This document shows, piece after piece, positions 62,751 to 64,000 of a DNA stretch of 64,000 nucleotides (the first letter of the stretch is position 1; each line of letters starts with the position of its first letter). Position numbers and translations under genes: made by a program. Source of the stretch: Eubacteriaceae bacterium. GTDB lineage: Bacteria; Bacillota; Clostridia; Lachnospirales; Lachnospiraceae. A model generated the notes under the pieces. The model was not told the DNA's origin. It worked only from the letters and a program-made list of their open reading frames with translations, and searched no databases. Location of the stretch: assembly GCA_902362455.1 (NCBI GenBank), contig CABIWJ010000004.1:266349-330348 (forward strand). The letters run 5' to 3'.

Positions 62751-63146
62751 ATGAACATTGGATTAATAGCACATAATTCCAAGAAAAAACTTATGCAGAA
62801 CTTGTGTATTGCTTATCGCGGAATATTATGCAAAAATGAATTATATGCAACAGCAACAACAGGCAGGCTTATAGAAGAGGTAGCAAATTTGAATGTTCAC
62901 AAGTTTTTAGCAGGACATCTCGGAGGTGTCCAGCAGATGTGCTCACAAATAGAACAAAACCAGTTAGATATGATTATATTTATCAGAGACCCACAGACAC
63001 CACAGTCTCATGAGCCTGATGTAAATAATATTTTCAGATTATGTGATATGCATAATATTCCTTTAGCTACCAACTTAGCTACAGCGGAGATGTTAATCAA
63101 ATCACTTGAACGTGGTGATTTAGATTGGCGTGATGTATATAGATAA
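62751..63146 (+). CDS. mgsA: Methylglyoxal synthase
   Basis: This 131-residue enzyme converts dihydroxyacetone phosphate to methylglyoxal, a bypass of lower glycolysis. It shows IALIAHNSKK-type GLIAHNSKKKLM, ATATTGRLIEE, AGHLGGVQQM and IFIRDPQTPQSHEPDV, with the catalytic Asp in RDP. GGAGG precedes the ATG. It ends the division and shape operon before a terminator. Confidence 0.95.
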   Translation: MNIGLIAHNSKKKLMQNLCIAYRGILCKNELYATATTGRLIEEVANLNVHKFLAGHLGGVQQMCSQIEQNQLDMIIFIRDPQTPQSHEPDVNNIFRLCDMHNIPLATNLATAEMLIKSLERGDLDWRDVYR

Positions 63147-63195
63147 TTAGAGTATAGACTTTAGAATATATATAAACCGCATTTGTTTTAAAATT

Positions 63196-63262
63196 AAAGA
63201 CCTGCGTATATGAACTGTCCTTAACTAACGTCACAGGCCGTCATATATTGCAGGTCTTTATG
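63196..63262 (+). terminator. Terminator after mgsA
   Basis: AAAGACCTGC (63196-63205) pairs with GCAGGTCTTT (63250-63259), with further pairing of TATATGA and TCATATA inside, and a 27-base loop. A short T-rich tract follows. It probably ends the mre-min-mgsA transcript. The rest of the gap to 63367 shows nothing recognisable. Confidence 0.7.
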
Positions 63263-63367
63263 GTTATTATACTTGAATTATGGTTATCAGATTATTTCGT
63301 TATTTTAGTGTCTGCAAATTTTATAATATTATTTCTGTTTTAGTTAGAGAGCGTAGTAAGATTTACA

Positions 63368-63577
63368 TTATTCAGCTATATCTCTGACTCTTCCGAACAT
63401 ACTTATAAGGTATAATCCGCAGATACCCACAACAGCATAAATGATTCTTGAAATTAATGTCATATTGCCAAATAGAAATGCAACGAGGTCTAATCTGAAG
63501 AAACCAATTAAGCCCCAGTTAATTGCACCTATAATAGCTATTGTAAGTAATGTATAATCTAAGCCTTTTGAATTCAT
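63368..63577 (-). CDS. DUF378 small membrane protein
   Basis: This 69-residue protein has two hydrophobic segments (about residues 7-25 and 42-60) and matches DUF378: LAIIGAINWGL-type TIAIIGAINWGLIGFFRLDLVAFLFG. Function unknown. I chose the start at 63577 because AAAGGA lies 8 bases upstream; the other ATG, at 63586, directly abuts that site. Confidence 0.85.
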   Translation of the reverse strand: MNSKGLDYTLLTIAIIGAINWGLIGFFRLDLVAFLFGNMTLISRIIYAVVGICGLYLISMFGRVRDIAE

Positions 63578-63680
63578 TTTAATCATCCTTTCTAAGAGAT
63601 ATTCTATATCATCTATTATTAACAGTTATAATAAAAATTATTAAAATATTTATAAATTTATATAATTTATTAATATGTGA

Positions 63681-63709
63681 TTGACTAAAAAACAAGATTA
63701 TTAGATAAT
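63681..63709 (+). promoter_or_regulatory. Candidate SigA promoter before the HlyD-like gene
   Basis: TTGACT (63681-63686) and GATAAT (63704-63709) are 17 bases apart, about 35 bases before the GTG start at 63744. Confidence 0.45.
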
Positions 63710-63743
63710 ATTATACAGAGTCATTGAAAATATGGAGGTAAAA

Positions 63744-64000
63744 GTGAGAACTAAGAATAAACGAATTGTAAGATATAAGAAACCTTTAAATATAAATATT
63801 GGTATGATAATTCTGACTCTTGTTTTTTTATATCTGGGTATAAATTGTATAATCTATCTTTCAAGAGATAAGATATCTATATATGAGGTAACAAAGGGAC
63901 AGAGTGAAGAGATAGCAGGTATAGCTACAACAGGAATTGCTCTTAGGACAGAGAATGTAACTAATGCACCTGCCTCAGGATATATTAATTATTATATTAA
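63744..64000 (+). CDS. HlyD-like membrane protein, 5' part only (cut by window end)
   Basis: An open frame starts at GTG 63744 after TATGGAGG and runs off the window, giving 85 residues. It has a basic N-terminus (RTKNKRIVRYKK), one membrane segment (about residues 20-40) and then IYEVTKGQSEEIAGIATTGIALRTE, followed by NAPASGYINYYI. This resembles the HlyD-like extracytoplasmic proteins that often precede sepF in Clostridia, fitting the neighbouring division genes. The family call rests on a short stretch. Confidence 0.6.
   Translation, partial: MRTKNKRIVRYKKPLNINIGMIILTLVFLYLGINCIIYLSRDKISIYEVTKGQSEEIAGIATTGIALRTENVTNAPASGYINYYI

Overview
The window is about 64 kb of AT-rich chromosomal DNA from a spore-forming Gram-positive bacterium, most likely a member of the Lachnospiraceae (Clostridia). 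The evidence is the rpmB / Asp23 / fakA / recG order, an Rnf ion-pumping complex, an alpha/beta-type small acid-soluble spore protein, the sporulation pair yqfC-yqfD with a SigE-like promoter, and heavy use of AGA and ATA codons. Almost all genes are housekeeping genes on the + strand. No phage, insertion-sequence transposase, CRISPR array, rRNA or tRNA was seen.

Layout. 0-9.8 kb: rpmB (minus strand), Asp23, fakA, an SGNH hydrolase (minus), recG, ddl, murF, a spore SASP and a DnaQ-fold nuclease (minus). 9.9-17.6 kb: rnfCDGEAB, a convergent apbE flavin transferase that probably flavinylates RnfG, a NusG-II protein and a Gx transporter. 17.6-25.2 kb: ruvAB, zapA, a U32 peptidase and a SEDS glycosyltransferase / PBP pair. 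25.3-34.7 kb: Nudix, queH, a 58-residue membrane protein, alaS, rpsU, yqfC, yqfD, phoH, a shortened HD phosphohydrolase, ybeY and cdd. 34.8-44.7 kb: a BofC-like membrane protein, two flavoproteins, proB, an unknown protein, DUF896, 5-formyl-THF cyclo-ligase, an M14 peptidase and miaB. 44.8-54.4 kb: SulP, mutS, mutL, miaA, a COG4100 PLP enzyme and radC. 54.4-64 kb: a cell-shape and division operon (mreBCD, PBP2, minCDE, rodA), mgsA, a DUF378 protein, and the start of an HlyD-like protein cut by the window edge.

The unusual content is between the genes. (1) Two very long imperfect hairpins, 14916-15300 (385 nt) and 41582-42038 (457 nt), begin at or just after the stop codons of rnfB and the cyclo-ligase gene. 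They share near-identical internal blocks, but most of their stems have unrelated sequences that are still complementary within each copy. That covariation pattern points to a selected structure. I know of no described family that matches, and these are my best candidates for an undescribed element (called LHE here). (2) A second family of structured repeats (called SDR here) occurs four times (19860, 34193, 36874, 51150). Each copy ends at or next to the Shine-Dalgarno sequence of the next gene. (3) Smaller candidates are a pseudoknot in the rpsU leader, a probable ATT start codon for yqfD, a tandem-repeat leader peptide before the SulP gene, and an HD-family phosphohydrolase with HE in place of HD.

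Functionally, the window joins peptidoglycan synthesis and cell shape (ddl, murF, two SEDS/PBP pairs, mre, min), DNA repair (recG, ruvAB, mutSL, radC), tRNA modification (queH, miaA, miaB) and Rnf energy conservation.
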